64,000 nucleotides of DNA, taken from contig AP019861.1 in assembly GCA_013426755.1 (NCBI GenBank), positions 2,015,271-2,079,270 of the forward strand, given 5' to 3'. Under the pieces are notes generated by a model, which ran no database searches, was not told the origin of the DNA, and saw only the letters and a list, made by a program, of their open reading frames with translations. The stretch is from Spirochaetota bacterium (GTDB lineage Bacteria; Spirochaetota; UBA12135; COTS27). This document shows, piece after piece, positions 50,081 to 58,672 of the stretch (within the stretch, counting starts at the first letter, position 1; each line of letters starts with the position of its first letter). Both the position numbers and the translations under genes were made by a program.

Positions 50081-50761
50081 ATGCCCAAACCCAAAGCAGC
50101 GCCGTCACATTCTAATAACAACGTCTCCGCCCTCACCCAAAGGAGAGCACGGTTCGTCGCTCGCACCTTAACAAAACTCTACCCCGATCCCAAACCCCCC
50201 TTAGATTATTCATCCCACTTCACCCTCCTTATCTCAGTCCTGCTCTCAGCAAACTCAACAGATAAAGCCGTGAACAAAGTTACGCCCCATCTGTTCGCCA
50301 GAGCTTCAACACCTAAACAAATGATGAACCTCACGCCTAAACAGATAGAAACTATCATCAAACCTTGCGGCCTCGCACCGCAGAAATCTAAAGCCATTCA
50401 TACCCTCTCAAAAATCCTCCACACAAAGTACCAAGGCGCCGTACCCCAAGCAGAAGCAGACCTAGAAGCACTCCCTGGTGTCGGACATAAAACAGCCTCC
50501 GTCGTTCGCGTCCAAGCATTCAAAATCCCAGCCTTCCCAGTCGATACTCACATTCACAGACTCGCACAAAGATGGCAGCTCAGCAGCGGCCGCAATGTAA
50601 AAACAACCGAACAGGACTTAAAAAAATTATTCCCTAAGAAAAACTGGGGACGCCTCCACTTGCAATTTATCTTCTTCGGACGTGAATATTGTAAAGCACG
50701 CTATCATGATGAAACGACGTGTCCTATTTGTAGCAAACTTCCTAGTAATAAAGCATTGTAA
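50081..50761 (+). CDS. nth: Endonuclease III (DNA glycosylase/AP lyase)
   Basis: 226 residues. Helix-hairpin-helix LPGVGHKTASVV carries the catalytic Lys, and FPVDTHIHRL carries the catalytic Asp. It removes oxidised pyrimidines and nicks AP sites. The C-terminal iron-sulphur loop is non-standard: cysteines are seen as C-x9-C-x2-C (YCKARYHDETTCPIC) with no fourth one after it, instead of C-x6-C-x2-C-x5-C. Similar loops occur in some Nth groups, so it may be a natural variant without a cluster. Confidence 0.92.
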   Translation: MPKPKAAPSHSNNNVSALTQRRARFVARTLTKLYPDPKPPLDYSSHFTLLISVLLSANSTDKAVNKVTPHLFARASTPKQMMNLTPKQIETIIKPCGLAPQKSKAIHTLSKILHTKYQGAVPQAEADLEALPGVGHKTASVVRVQAFKIPAFPVDTHIHRLAQRWQLSSGRNVKTTEQDLKKLFPKKNWGRLHLQFIFFGREYCKARYHDETTCPICSKLPSNKAL

Positions 50762-50811
50762 TAGCTGCGTGAATTTCTATATGCCTCATCCACCTCTCTT
50801 CTCTCGTCGCC

Positions 50812-51528
50812 ATGTCTCGCTCCGCTAACCATCCTATCAGCTACCGCATCGAACAAGAGCTCATTGAAACTCATTATAAAAATAGTAAAAATACTAAAAC
50901 ATCACCCCATCAAAGAGATAATCTGCTCATTGCTGGGATTGACGAAGCAGGACGTGGCGCTTTAGCAGGGCCTGTCGTTGTTGCCATTGTCGTTTTAGAT
51001 AGAAAATTTATCCATCCACACACCGATGATTCTAAGAAATTAGCCGCAGCCACACGAAGTGAAGTCGCAGCCTACATCAAAACCCATGCACAAACCTACG
51101 CCGTAGCCGCAGTCTCAGCTAAAATCATTGACAAAATCAATATTCTAGCTGCTACCAAACTCGCCATCAGACGCGCTTACGCAGCCCTCCCTCAGAAACC
51201 TCACTACCTCCTCCTAGACGGAAAATATCTAGAAAATCTCACGCATTGGAATCGTTACCCACCCCACCACTCCATACCGCTAGCAGAATATTCGTTCATC
51301 AGCGGCGATAGCCTATCTTACTCGATCGCAGCCGCTTCGATTCTCGCCAAAGTTACGCGCGATAACACCATGCGCTCCTATCATAACCGCTACAAAACCT
51401 ATCAAATTTATAACTTTCACAGAAATAAAGGATACGGTGTTCCCTCCCATTTACAAGCACTTCAAAAATACGGAGCAACGCCTCTCCATAGAAAAACATT
51501 CAGCCCCGTAAAGAAATATTGCCGTTAA
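50812..51528 (+). CDS. rnhB: Ribonuclease HII
   Basis: 238 residues. GIDEAGRGALAGPVVV near residue 44 gives the first catalytic Asp-Glu pair, DDSKKLAAATR follows, and YSIAAASILAKVTRD supplies the later conserved region. It cleaves RNA in RNA-DNA hybrids and single ribonucleotides in DNA. About 40 N-terminal residues precede the domain. Its 3' end overlaps that of panC by 4 bp; the two are convergent. Confidence 0.93.
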   Translation: MSRSANHPISYRIEQELIETHYKNSKNTKTSPHQRDNLLIAGIDEAGRGALAGPVVVAIVVLDRKFIHPHTDDSKKLAAATRSEVAAYIKTHAQTYAVAAVSAKIIDKINILAATKLAIRRAYAALPQKPHYLLLDGKYLENLTHWNRYPPHHSIPLAEYSFISGDSLSYSIAAASILAKVTRDNTMRSYHNRYKTYQIYNFHRNKGYGVPSHLQALQKYGATPLHRKTFSPVKKYCR

Positions 51529-52409
51529 AGTTCAATGTTATCGATAAGACGCACCTTGACCGCTGCAGTCCTCCGATCTAGGAAAAAGACTGCCGCCAAA
51601 ATCACACTGCGCCCACAGTCCACAAATTTACGCTCTACTAACGTTTTCCGATCGACTACTGCAACGTAGTCTAGCTTAAACCACGGGTAACGTTTAAGTC
51701 CATTCTTAAAAAATGTAACGACCTTAGTAGCCGCCAGAGGAACAGCACTCGTAAAAACATGCTTTTTAGTCGCTAGTAGTAACTGGTAAAAGTAAGCCGC
51801 CGCCTCAATATCCCCCGCCGCAGCTAAATAGGCATTACGCGAAGACATCGCTAACCCAGTTCGCTCACGAACAGTCGCAACACCGTAAATCTTAATAGGA
51901 TACGCCAACGCACGGACAAGCTCACGGAATAAATAGAGCTGCTGGTAATCTTTCTTCCCAAAATAAGCCCGATCAGGACGGACGATATTAAAAAATTTTG
52001 CTATCACCGTCATACCACCCGAAAAAAAATGCGGACGCACCACCCCATCGTACTTGCCTGTCAATTCCTTATGATCGATAAAAACGCTCTTGTCATTGCC
52101 AGGGTAGATGTCCTCGCCACGCGGAATAAATACACTCTGCACCCCACATGCACGTATCAATCGTAAATCCCCCGTCTCATCACGCGGGTAGCTAGCAAAA
52201 TCTTCATGCGGAGCAAATTGGGTTGGATTGACAAAAATTGAAACGATCGTATGCGCGTTCTCACGTACACTCCTTTTTATAAGCGCCGTATGTCCTGCAT
52301 GAAGCGAACCCATTGTCGCAACAAAACCAATACGCCCTCGGTTACGGACATTCCTATCAAGCCCGCTGCGATACACTAGAAACTTCTCCTTACTACGAAA
52401 GATTTTCAT
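51525..52409 (-). CDS. panC: Pantothenate synthetase
   Basis: It joins pantoate and beta-alanine with ATP in pantothenate (coenzyme A) synthesis. TMGSLHAGHTALI holds the HxGH motif, FVNPTQFAPHEDFASYPR the pantoate site, and ERTGLAMSSRNAYL the KMSKS-like loop; FGKKDYQQL is also conserved. ATG 52409 (MKIFRSKEKF) is chosen because the longer frame to 52448 would use TTG and adds 13 non-family residues. It lies ~50 bp downstream of fliN on the same strand, so it may be transcribed with the motility genes. panB and panD are not nearby. Confidence 0.92.
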   Translation of the reverse strand: MKIFRSKEKFLVYRSGLDRNVRNRGRIGFVATMGSLHAGHTALIKRSVRENAHTIVSIFVNPTQFAPHEDFASYPRDETGDLRLIRACGVQSVFIPRGEDIYPGNDKSVFIDHKELTGKYDGVVRPHFFSGGMTVIAKFFNIVRPDRAYFGKKDYQQLYLFRELVRALAYPIKIYGVATVRERTGLAMSSRNAYLAAAGDIEAAAYFYQLLLATKKHVFTSAVPLAATKVVTFFKNGLKRYPWFKLDYVAVVDRKTLVERKFVDCGRSVILAAVFFLDRRTAAVKVRLIDNIEL

Positions 52410-52460
52410 AGATGTGCCTAAGTGTACAAAAAATCTTCCACACTCCAACCCAAGTAGTGC

Positions 52461-53042
52461 TTATTCTAAAACCAATCTGTCCTGCGGCTGCGTGATCTCC
52501 GTAATACGAATACCGAAATTTTCATCTATAATCACAACCTCAGCCTTAGCGATAATACGCCCATTGACAAGTAAATCCACAGGCTCTCCAGAGAGCTTGT
52601 CAAGTTCAACAACAGAACCCACATTGAGTGCCAAAATCTCTTTCACCGTACGACTAGCACGCCCCAACTCAACACTGATCTGCATAGGTACGTCCATCAA
52701 TAACTGCATGTTCGTCGTATCCCCACTCACTCCTTCTTTGTTAGCTAATTGCGTAAAGCTAGCAGGTTTCACTTGCTTTTTAGCCCCACCATCCATTGCC
52801 TTTATAACTCCATCATCCTTCCCATTATTAGCACCAGAAACCAACGCATCTAACATATCCACGTCTGAAAGAATTGTGTCTTCATCGCTAGGCAACTCTC
52901 CCCCCTGAGTAGCCGCTTTGCCAGCAGTATCTTTCTTTGCTTCACCCACCTTCACATCAGAACTATCATGGCTATTTAAATCATTCATTTCATCCGTTCC
53001 CATCAACGTTTTCAATTCTTCTTCAGAAATATCATCACTCAT
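52461..53042 (-). CDS. fliN: Flagellar motor switch protein FliN
   Basis: 193 residues. The N-terminal ~110 residues are acidic and Ala/Gly rich. The C-terminal SpoA domain is VPMQISVELGRASRTVKEIL, then GSVVELDKLSGEPVDLLVNG and AEVVIIDENFGIRI. FliN forms the lower C-ring with FliM and controls export and rotation sense. It lacks the CheC-like phosphatase part of FliY, so the short FliN name is preferred. The gene is followed by panC, not by fliO/P/Q/R. Confidence 0.92.
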   Translation of the reverse strand: MSDDISEEELKTLMGTDEMNDLNSHDSSDVKVGEAKKDTAGKAATQGGELPSDEDTILSDVDMLDALVSGANNGKDDGVIKAMDGGAKKQVKPASFTQLANKEGVSGDTTNMQLLMDVPMQISVELGRASRTVKEILALNVGSVVELDKLSGEPVDLLVNGRIIAKAEVVIIDENFGIRITEITQPQDRLVLE

Positions 53043-53264
53043 CGTCCATTACCATTCCTCTAAGCTTTAATCATTATCATATTTTTTTTTGCATTGTGAT
53101 TCAATTGATTGCATTGTCATTGACTGCATTGTGATTTAATTAACTGCATTGTCATTAATTACATTGTCATTCAATTGATTGCATTGCCATTAATTACATT
53201 GTTATTGACTGCATCGTTATTGACTGCATTGTGATTCAATTGACTGCATTGTCATTGCTCGTTT
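53043..53264. repeat. GCATTGTCATT repeats between fliM and fliN
   Basis: Units of ACTGCATTGTGATTCAATTG and ACTGCATTGTCATTAATTAC, 17-22 bp, repeat roughly ten times between 53085 and 53260. An unexpected spacer inside a normally compact motility operon. Confidence 0.85.
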
Positions 53265-54329
53265 TTAAAACTTCATCTCTTTAATAAGATCCGCACTCTC
53301 CTTCTTCTCCCTGCCCACAGCAGAGATCACGATGCCCTTGTTCTTACCCACACTCCCAGCACGCGCCAGATATTTGACCTTGCCACCAATCTTAACACGT
53401 AACGGCATGTTTTTATGTGTCGGTAATTCAATGCAGTCACCACGTTCGAGATTAAGAAATTCATTGACTTTGAGAGAGAATTGACCGATCTCAGCCACTA
53501 GGTCTATATTCATTTTTAACAAGTGCCGCCTGATCTCATCTAACTTCACGTTATATTCCTTTTTATAAGTAATATAGACGTTCTTCGCTGAGAGACGATT
53601 GATCACCGATTCTAACGTAACATAGGGAATACAGAACAATATTGAACCTTCCACATTGCCAATGCGCGTGTCTAACGTTACAAGCACTAATGTGTCATTG
53701 AGCGGAATAAGTTGTGTGAATTGGATATTGGTTTCTATTCCCTCTAAGCGCGGCTTGAATTCAATAATATTCGACCACACCTCCTTGAGATTAGACAAAA
53801 GACGCGTGATCACACTCTCCATCACCGATAACTCAATGTCCGTAAACTCACGCGGCTTCTTAAGCGTATCATCACCCTGCCCACCCAAAAGTCGCTCCAA
53901 TATCGCAAACGTCAACACAGGCGGTATTTCCATTATTGACGACCCCTTAAGCGGGTACATGTCAATAATCGCTAACAAACTCGGCTTCATCACCGTCTTA
54001 TTGAACTGCTCAAACGATATCTGATCCACCGAAGACACATTCACCACCACCAATTTTCTAAGGTACGTAGATAACGTCGTCGATATGCTGCGACTGTAAT
54101 TCTCATATATCATTTGAATCGTACGCAATTGGTCCTTCGAAAATTTGTCCGGACTCTTGAAATCATAGATCTTAATATTCCTGCTCTTATGCGGCGCTTC
54201 TAGACTCACTTCATCTAAATTGTCGTCTAGTAACGAATCTAACGAATCATCATTGATATTGAGCGCATCTAACAGATTGTCAATATCACTCTTTGAAATA
54301 AGCTCAGTCATCTCACCTTCTTTTATCAC
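53265..54329 (-). CDS. fliM: Flagellar motor switch protein FliM
   Basis: 354 residues. N-terminal LISKSDIDNLLDALN is the CheY-binding EIDALL-like peptide. The middle domain has IYENYSRSISTTLSTYLR and GDCIELPT lies in the C-terminal SpoA-like domain. FliM binds CheY-P and switches rotation. MTELISK at 54311 is the more likely start; the frame opens six codons earlier. It lies between fliL and fliN, as in spirochaetes. Confidence 0.93.
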   Translation of the reverse strand: MIKEGEMTELISKSDIDNLLDALNINDDSLDSLLDDNLDEVSLEAPHKSRNIKIYDFKSPDKFSKDQLRTIQMIYENYSRSISTTLSTYLRKLVVVNVSSVDQISFEQFNKTVMKPSLLAIIDMYPLKGSSIMEIPPVLTFAILERLLGGQGDDTLKKPREFTDIELSVMESVITRLLSNLKEVWSNIIEFKPRLEGIETNIQFTQLIPLNDTLVLVTLDTRIGNVEGSILFCIPYVTLESVINRLSAKNVYITYKKEYNVKLDEIRRHLLKMNIDLVAEIGQFSLKVNEFLNLERGDCIELPTHKNMPLRVKIGGKVKYLARAGSVGKNKGIVISAVGREKKESADLIKEMKF

Positions 54330-54664
54330 CTCACATCGTATATCTCTCTACTCTCACCATCACTTAGACACCACGTCTTATCATTGACCCATTAACAATG
54401 ACTCATAACCTCTCGTTCTTCTCACATGGCAATCATTTATCTTATATTGTATCATTGGTCTCGTATTGTATTCACATTGTATTCGCATTCTATTATTGGT
54501 CTCGTATTGTTATTCGCATTGTATTCGTATTGTATTATTTATCATATAACGATTGCACCATCCCTTAACTTCATAAAACTAAAATATAGTAACTAAGCAT
54601 GACAACTAAGTATGATAACTAAGGTATGAAAACGAAAAAAACTCACTCGTAACCATAGCAAAAA
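54330..54664. repeat. Gap between fliL and fliM with TCGTATTGTATTCGCATT repeats
   Basis: 335 bp, no gene. TATTGTATT, CGCATTGTATTC and TCTCGTATTGT modules repeat at ~54450-54545; GACAACTAAG/GATAACTAAG units follow at 54600-54625. Confidence 0.75.
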
Positions 54665-55216
54665 TCAATGCACCGAAAACTCCTTGAGATAGACCGCAAT
54701 AATACCCGATTTTCCAACTATCCGCTGCACACGCGTTTTTATCTCCTCCGCCAATATACGCTGCTGCTCAACACGCTTAATATCAAGATAACTCTTAAGA
54801 CCTATAATCTCTCTAACCTCAGCGTGAATCTCACCACTACGCTGATCTAACTCCGATATAAGCTCAGGCGTCGTCACCTCACAAGCTATCACAATACGCG
54901 CCTTCACAAAATGATTGTCTAGATCATCCGAAGTATTGATAATCATCTCTTCCATCGACCATTCCACGCCAAGCGGACGCGTAATAATCTCTCCCGCCGC
55001 ATTCACATCACCTACCTCCCCAGGAATTGTACTGATCGTCGAATCCGTATTCCAGCCAATCACCAAATGCGCTATAAAAAAAGCTATAATCGCAAATATA
55101 ATCAGCCGTAGCAATTCTCCACCTATACGCTCCACATAACTCAGTGAAAAAAATCGCCTCCATAACGACGGCTTTACCTTCTCTTCCTCTTCTTCTTGTA
55201 ACTCTTCATCACCCAT
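54665..55216 (-). CDS. fliL: Flagellar basal-body-associated protein FliL
   Basis: 183 residues: acidic N-terminus (EELQEEEEEKVK), a membrane helix at ~37-55 (LLRLIIFAIIAFFIAHLVI), and a periplasmic stomatin-like domain ending LKEFSVH. FliL surrounds the stator and stabilises its engagement. The position between motB and fliM supports the name. Confidence 0.9.
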   Translation of the reverse strand: MGDEELQEEEEEKVKPSLWRRFFSLSYVERIGGELLRLIIFAIIAFFIAHLVIGWNTDSTISTIPGEVGDVNAAGEIITRPLGVEWSMEEMIINTSDDLDNHFVKARIVIACEVTTPELISELDQRSGEIHAEVREIIGLKSYLDIKRVEQQRILAEEIKTRVQRIVGKSGIIAVYLKEFSVH

Positions 55217-55435
55217 AATATTGGTATCCCTGCTCGTTAAATCACTTCGCTTATTGAATGGCTTATTAAACTGCTTATTGATTGTTAATTATTAAATGGC
55301 TTATTATTGATAGTTCGGTATTATGATTGTTCTGTATTATGATTATTCTGTATTATGATTGTTCTGTATTATGATTATTCTGTATTGTGATTATTGGGTA
55401 TTGTGATTGTTAGGTTGAATTGTTAAGTATTGAGA
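55217..55435. repeat. ATTATGATTGTTCTGT repeats between motB and fliL
   Basis: A 17-18 bp unit TTCTGTATTATGATTAT repeats about six times at 55310-55410, preceded by GGCTTATTAAACTGCTTATT units. No gene. Confidence 0.85.
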
Positions 55436-56164
55436 TCAATTGTTCTCCAGGATAATATCCACACGGCGATTGTACGCACGCCCCTCAGGAGTAGTGTTCT
55501 CTTCCACAGGACGATTCGCCCCATACCCATGCACAGATATACGCTTGTCATTGAGCGGATATATAGACGGCACCTCACGAATAGCATTCATCACCTCCCA
55601 AGCACGCGCAGACGATAACGCAAACGAATCCCGATATTCCGTCCCCACATAAGGTACATTGTCCGTATGCCCCTCAACAAGAATATTCCCCCCAAACTCT
55701 CGACTATCCATAAGTAACCGAATATTCTGCAAAATATCACCAATCGCATCCGCATCCACCTCAGCCTCGCCAGGAGCAAAAAATACATCCGTAAATAACG
55801 ATATCACCAACCCACGCTCGTCTTCTATCACACGAATATACTTAGAACGCACATAAGGATTTAATATTGCCGCCGCACGATTAGTCGACCGCTCTAAACT
55901 CGTCTCGTCTTGACTAGACGGTAACGCCTCTATCGATTGCCCTAACGTCTCAAACTCTTCACTCGACTCCAATGAACGACCCCCCGATTGTAACCCCAAT
56001 TGCCCACTAAACGCAGATAATATAATTTGTGTCCGTACCTCCTTCACATCTCCAAACGATAACAATATAATAAAAAATACCATAAGTAACGTCACCATGT
56101 CCGAATAGGTCGTAAGCCAATCCGCCTTTCTCCTCACTATTGTTTTCTTAGAACGCAATGCCAT
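55436..56164 (-). CDS. motB: Flagellar stator protein MotB
   Basis: 242 residues. DWLTTYSDMVTLLMVFFIIL (membrane helix near 15-40) carries the proton-channel Asp. The periplasmic OmpA-like domain has VEGHTDNVPY and RRVDIILE, anchoring the stator to peptidoglycan. It works with MotA to power rotation of the periplasmic flagella. Gap to motA is ~58 bp. Confidence 0.94.
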   Translation of the reverse strand: MALRSKKTIVRRKADWLTTYSDMVTLLMVFFIILLSFGDVKEVRTQIILSAFSGQLGLQSGGRSLESSEEFETLGQSIEALPSSQDETSLERSTNRAAAILNPYVRSKYIRVIEDERGLVISLFTDVFFAPGEAEVDADAIGDILQNIRLLMDSREFGGNILVEGHTDNVPYVGTEYRDSFALSSARAWEVMNAIREVPSIYPLNDKRISVHGYGANRPVEENTTPEGRAYNRRVDIILENN

Positions 56165-56222
56165 AGTATTTATTGTACAGAAAATCTCAATATTGTACAG
56201 AAAATCTCAAAAATAACTCTCA

Positions 56223-57032
56223 TCAAATAGAGGGCGCAGATAATGACGATATATCACGCTGTAACCTATTTCTCGCATTCGGTGGAAAATAGGATGCCAA
56301 TTTCTGCTGCATCATCTTAGGATTGTCCCCAAACTGCAACGACAAAATCCCTTCCAAAATCACCTCTCTAACAAAAACCTCATCCGCAGTCTTCCGCTCC
56401 AATTTATTCGCAATAGGTAACCACACCCCATACGACAAATAAGCCCCATAAAATGTCGTCAACAACGCCGCAGACATCCCACGCCCAATCAATTCTATAT
56501 TCCCACTACCCAAAGATACAAGCATCAATATCAATCCTATCAACGTCCCAATCAACCCAAACGTCGGCGAAAGTAATGACAGATCAGCAAACATCTGCCG
56601 CGCATCTTCATGACGCGCCTCCATTGACGAAATCGAACTCAACATGATCTGCTTGACCATCTCAGGCTCCGCCCCATCAATAACCAATTGCAACCCAACA
56701 CGCAAAAATTCATCCTCCCCACTGATCTGCGATAAATCATCTTCTAACGCAAGTAACCCTTCACGACGCGCCTTCTCAGAAAAACTCACCATTGTCGCCA
56801 CCAATTTAAAATAATCCGTATTGTTCCTTTTAAATGCTAACAACAAAACACGAAAAAAATTGCGCAGCACTTCAAAATTCTGCATAGCCACCATGCCGCC
56901 AATTGAACCCCCAAGCGTAATCAGTACCGCCGTCACACTCACATAATTCTCTATCGCAGCTCCAGCAAACAATATTCCCGCCGTAACCGTTATAAACGTC
57001 CCCACCAAACCTAATAATGTCATCCAATCCAT
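56223..57032 (-). CDS. motA: Flagellar stator protein MotA
   Basis: 269 residues with four membrane helices: MTLLGLVGTFITVTAGILFA and ITLGGSIGGMVAM at the start, FADLSLLSPTFGLIGTLIGL near 145 and GMSAALLTTFYGAYLSYGV near 185. A cytoplasmic loop between contacts FliG. It heads the motility block; typical upstream spirochaete genes (flgE, flbD) are absent, replaced by repeat arrays. Confidence 0.94.
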   Translation of the reverse strand: MDWMTLLGLVGTFITVTAGILFAGAAIENYVSVTAVLITLGGSIGGMVAMQNFEVLRNFFRVLLLAFKRNNTDYFKLVATMVSFSEKARREGLLALEDDLSQISGEDEFLRVGLQLVIDGAEPEMVKQIMLSSISSMEARHEDARQMFADLSLLSPTFGLIGTLIGLILMLVSLGSGNIELIGRGMSAALLTTFYGAYLSYGVWLPIANKLERKTADEVFVREVILEGILSLQFGDNPKMMQQKLASYFPPNARNRLQRDISSLSAPSI

Positions 57033-57344
57033 AATTCAATCCTTAAAAATACTCCTTTTCCTCTCCCTTTTTCCTTTCTTTTTTACTTACTTATCTCTCT
57101 TTACTCATCTCTCTTTGCTTATCTCTTCTTCAAATCCACTCTATCCCCAATTCATACAATTTCACAAAATATCATCATCAAAAACTCCAATCATCATCAA
57201 AAACCCCATTTCCACCAGAACTCCATTTCCACTGAATCATAGCATTTATTGTACTCATCATCACTTAAAATCAATTCCTCATCCCTTACCATTTCTACCT
57301 CAGTATCCAAATTGCAGAAATAATCATCTCCCAATCTTAATTAA
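57033..57344. other. T/C-rich region upstream of motA
   Basis: 312 bp, no gene. TTTACTTATCTCTC-like pyrimidine runs near 57080-57120 and ATCATCATCAAAAACTCCA duplications near 57170. The motA promoter should be here but no good hexamer pair stands out. Confidence 0.4.
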
Positions 57345-57830
57345 TTAATTGACCATTCTCAATGGCAGAAGTAATCATATCTCAATTCTAACCATTCTCA
57401 ATGACAGAAATAATCATATCTCAATTCTAATCATTCTCAATCACAGAAGCAATCATATCTCAATTCTAACCATTCTCAATTACAGAAATAATCATATCTC
57501 AATTCTAACCATTCTCAATCACAGAAGCTAATCATATCTCAATTCTAACCATTCTCAATCACAGAAGTAATCATATCTCAATTCTAACCATTCTCAATCA
57601 CAGAAGTAATCATATCTCAATTCTAACCATTCTCAATCACAGAAGCAATCATATCTCAATTCTAACCATTCTCAATTACAGAAACAATCATATCTCAATT
57701 CTAACCATTCTCAATCACAGAAATAACCATATCTCAATTCTAACCATATCTCAATTACAGAAGCAATCATATCTCAATTCTAACCATTCCAAATTACAGA
57801 AATAATCCTATTCTAACTATTCCAACCTAG
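57345..57830. repeat. 39 bp tandem array
   Basis: The unit contains AATCATATCTCAATTCTAAC, CATTCTCAAT and CACAGAAGT. CATATC starts at 57376, 57415, 57454 and 57493 (39 bp), with one 40 bp unit after. About 12 copies. The multiple-of-three period keeps short open frames such as HISILTILN, which are not genes. Confidence 0.95.
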
Positions 57831-58089
57831 GCTATCTATTAATTAATCGGTATAATCTAAAAGTTTTGAATCATTATCACTCAAAATACAATAAAAATCC
57901 ACAAAAATTACAATCCTCCCAGCAAATTTCTCTCCATAACCCCCACAAAAACCCATTATCATTGCAGTCATAGGTCGATCTAACTTAATGAATTGATACC
58001 TAAATCATCCCAATATTCACCAAACGAGCCAAATCGCTGTAATTACGAGCCAAATCGCTGTGAGTACCCTTATTTTCACGACTTTTCTT
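57831..58089. other. Spacer between the 39 bp and 29 bp arrays
   Basis: No gene. A ~23 bp duplication ACGAGCCAAATCGCTGT occurs at ~58023 and ~58045. The remainder is AT-rich. Confidence 0.4.
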
Positions 58090-58672
58090 AATTAAATTGA
58101 CTTATTTTAACTCCTTAAAATTAATGCATTTTTAACTTTTTTTAGTTGACTTATTTTTTAAATTTTTATGAATTGTCGCTTGATTATGAAGATTGTAAAA
58201 ATTGTCGGCTGATTATGAAGATTGCAGAAATTGTCGCCTGATTATGAAGATTGTAAAAATTGTCGCCTGATTATGAAGATTGCAGAAATTGTCGCCTGAT
58301 TATGAAGATTGTAAAAATTGTCGCCTGATTATGAAGATTGTAAAAATTGTCGCCTGATTATGAAGATTGTAAAAATTGTCGCCTGATTGTGAAGATTGTA
58401 AAAATTGTCGCCTGATTATGAAGATTGTAAAAATTGTCGCCTGATTATGAAGGTTGTAAAAATTGTCGCCTGATTATGAATTATTACCTGAATAAACCAT
58501 CCCCAAATTTGCTCGCAATCTCGCATTGTACTCTACTCGATACTGCATTGTTTTGCCAGCCAGATCGCAGCGATTACTTTTATCTTGCAGCGATTACTTA
58601 ATTAAATTGACTTATTTAAACTCGTTAAAATTAATGCATTTTTAACTTTTTTTAATTGACTTATTTTTTAAA
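58090..58672. repeat. 29 bp array flanked by ~76 bp direct repeats
   Basis: The 29 bp unit (TGTCGCCTGATTATGAAGAT plus TGTAAAAAT) occurs 11 times, 58174-58492. It is head-to-tail with no spacers, so not CRISPR. On each side stands a ~76 bp block: AATTAAATTGACTTATTT, TAAAATTAATGCATTTTTAA and CTTTTTTTA-G/A-TTGACTT at 58090-58166 and 58597-58672. The second block contains the 3' end of the Type IIG gene. Confidence 0.92.

Noticed and set aside
58174-58492. 29 bp repeats as a CRISPR array
   Set aside because: Units are directly adjacent with no unique spacers, and no cas genes are in the window.
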